64,000 nucleotides of DNA. It comes from Olleya sp. Bg11-27. GTDB taxonomy: Bacteria; Bacteroidota; Bacteroidia; Flavobacteriales; Flavobacteriaceae. The DNA lies in assembly GCF_002831645.1 (NCBI RefSeq), contig NZ_CP025117.1, positions 3,487,001 through 3,551,000 on the forward strand. The letters are read 5' to 3'. Positions within the stretch are counted from its first letter, which is position 1. Every line of letters begins with the position of its first letter. This document shows, one piece after another, positions 63,172 through 64,000 of the stretch. Below the pieces are notes generated by a model, which did no database searches, was not told the origin of the DNA, and saw nothing but the letters and a program-made list of their open reading frames with translations. The position numbers and the translations under genes were made by a program.

Positions 63172-64000
63172 ATGAAAATAATAAAAACAAAAATAGTTTA
63201 CAATAAAGCCGGCTTCATTAAAAGAAAAACAGCTTTTTTGACACTATTCCTCTTTTTTAGCATACTTTTTTTAAGCACTATAAATGCGCAAACGTATAAT
63301 GGGGATATTCATTTTAAAAATCAAGATGACCTAAATAAAGCCTTTAGTGCAGGAGGAATTTTAGAACACATTTCCGATATAAAAGGGACTCTTATTATTG
63401 GAGACAAAACCAATGGTAGTGATATCACAACACTAACAGCACTCTCTAAAATTAAAACCATATCTAAAGGTTTATATATTACTAGTAATTTAAAATTGAA
63501 ATCTTTAAAAGGGTTAGAAGCACTTGTTAAAGTTTCTAACATAGAAGTTTCAGCAAATATCTGTTTACAAAATTTAGAAGGATTAAATAATTTAAAAACG
63601 GTAGAGGAACAATTTAGAATAGCTCATAACACGGCACTTATTTCTTTTAAAGGGTTAACCAATTTACAGACCGTTGGTGAATTTGAGGTGTTTTTAAATA
63701 GTAAATTAAACAGTTGCGAAGGATTAGAACAACTAACGACCATAACAACACATTTAACTATTGATGATAATGATGAATTGTTAACCATAGCCGCATTACA
63801 AATTCAGTCCATTGGAGAAGTCCTAAAAATTGCTGGTAATCAAAAATTAGAAACATTAAAAGGTTTAGAAAGAATAACTAGTATAAAAACATTAGTCATT
63901 AATGACAATAAAAGCCTGACCACTTTACAAGGGTTAGAACATTTAGAAAGCATCAGTAACGGCGCTTTAATAAGAGGTAATACTGCTTTAAAAAACTTGG
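63172..64000 (+). CDS. Secreted leucine-rich (receptor L-domain-like) protein, cut by right edge
   Basis: From the ATG at 63172 the frame stays open to the window end (276 codons). Signal peptide to about residue 40 (SILFLSTINAQ), then repeats of about 22-24 residues with LKGLE-type units (LKSLKGLEAL, LQNLEGLNNL, ISFKGLTNL, NSCEGLEQL, LETLKGLERI, LTTLQGLEHL). This is the receptor-L/BspA-like solenoid also seen in the lipoprotein at 38601. C-terminal domains, including any T9SS sorting signal, lie outside the window. Confidence 0.82.
   Translation, partial: MKIIKTKIVYNKAGFIKRKTAFLTLFLFFSILFLSTINAQTYNGDIHFKNQDDLNKAFSAGGILEHISDIKGTLIIGDKTNGSDITTLTALSKIKTISKGLYITSNLKLKSLKGLEALVKVSNIEVSANICLQNLEGLNNLKTVEEQFRIAHNTALISFKGLTNLQTVGEFEVFLNSKLNSCEGLEQLTTITTHLTIDDNDELLTIAALQIQSIGEVLKIAGNQKLETLKGLERITSIKTLVINDNKSLTTLQGLEHLESISNGALIRGNTALKNL

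Noticed and set aside
1-64000. CRISPR arrays, tRNA or rRNA genes, transposases, prophage genes
   Set aside because: I looked for spaced direct repeats, cloverleaf or rRNA-like sequences and mobile-element proteins and found none that I can support.

Overview
The window is a low-GC chromosomal segment from a member of the Bacteroidota, almost certainly family Flavobacteriaceae. The signs are a T9SS type B sorting domain, many lipoproteins with short hydrophobic leaders ending in Cys, a fused alpha/beta 2-oxoacid dehydrogenase E1, FMN-binding glutamate synthase-like and DUF202 genes, Bacteroidota -7 boxes (TAnnTTTG) upstream of several genes, no obvious Shine-Dalgarno sequences, and frequent TTG starts. 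I see no rRNA, tRNA, CRISPR array, transposase or prophage gene.

Layout. 1-9.6 kb: glmM (cut by the left edge) with an acyltransferase, an ACP phosphodiesterase-like gene, gamma-glutamyltransferase, uvrA and a LOG-family nucleosidase. 9.8-18.9 kb: an M1-like protein without its zinc motif fused to a probable outer-membrane barrel, the fused E1, and a large T9SS type B surface protein. 19-31 kb: mostly housekeeping, with a PfpI-like protein, holA, an orphan HSDR_N nuclease-like gene, a glycosyltransferase, an OmpA lipoprotein, a Sua5/YciO-type enzyme, uvrD/pcrA, an AsmA-like protein and an FMN glutamate synthase-like protein.

31-43 kb is the most distinctive part, a lipoprotein island. It holds two tandem large paralogous lipoproteins, a LytTR response regulator with a propeller-type sensor kinase, a lipoprotein with a collagen-like tract and leucine-rich repeats, several small lipoproteins (two of them paralogs), an Lgt-like membrane protein lacking canonical residues, and a decayed fragment of a third copy of the large family. 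Four transcription units here share a bipartite upstream element, GGGTAAC - exactly 19 bp - TATAAnn, so the island looks like one co-regulated surface-lipoprotein regulon. I consider this the best candidate for an undescribed system. Its function is unknown.

43-51 kb: a patatin-like lipase with an active M1 aminopeptidase, recG with a flavin oxidoreductase (flanked by copies of an interspersed repeat), and miaE. 51-64 kb is an accessory tract of plus-strand unknowns: a GNAT acetyltransferase, the DUF2157/DUF4401/GDYXXLXY membrane triad, an unrecognised lipoprotein, a WG-repeat lipoprotein, a MORN-like repeat protein, a Ca-loop protein and other small genes. It ends in a leucine-rich secreted protein cut by the right edge. 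Two small genes not apparent from long-ORF searches are proposed, at 51277-51426 and 58673-58831.
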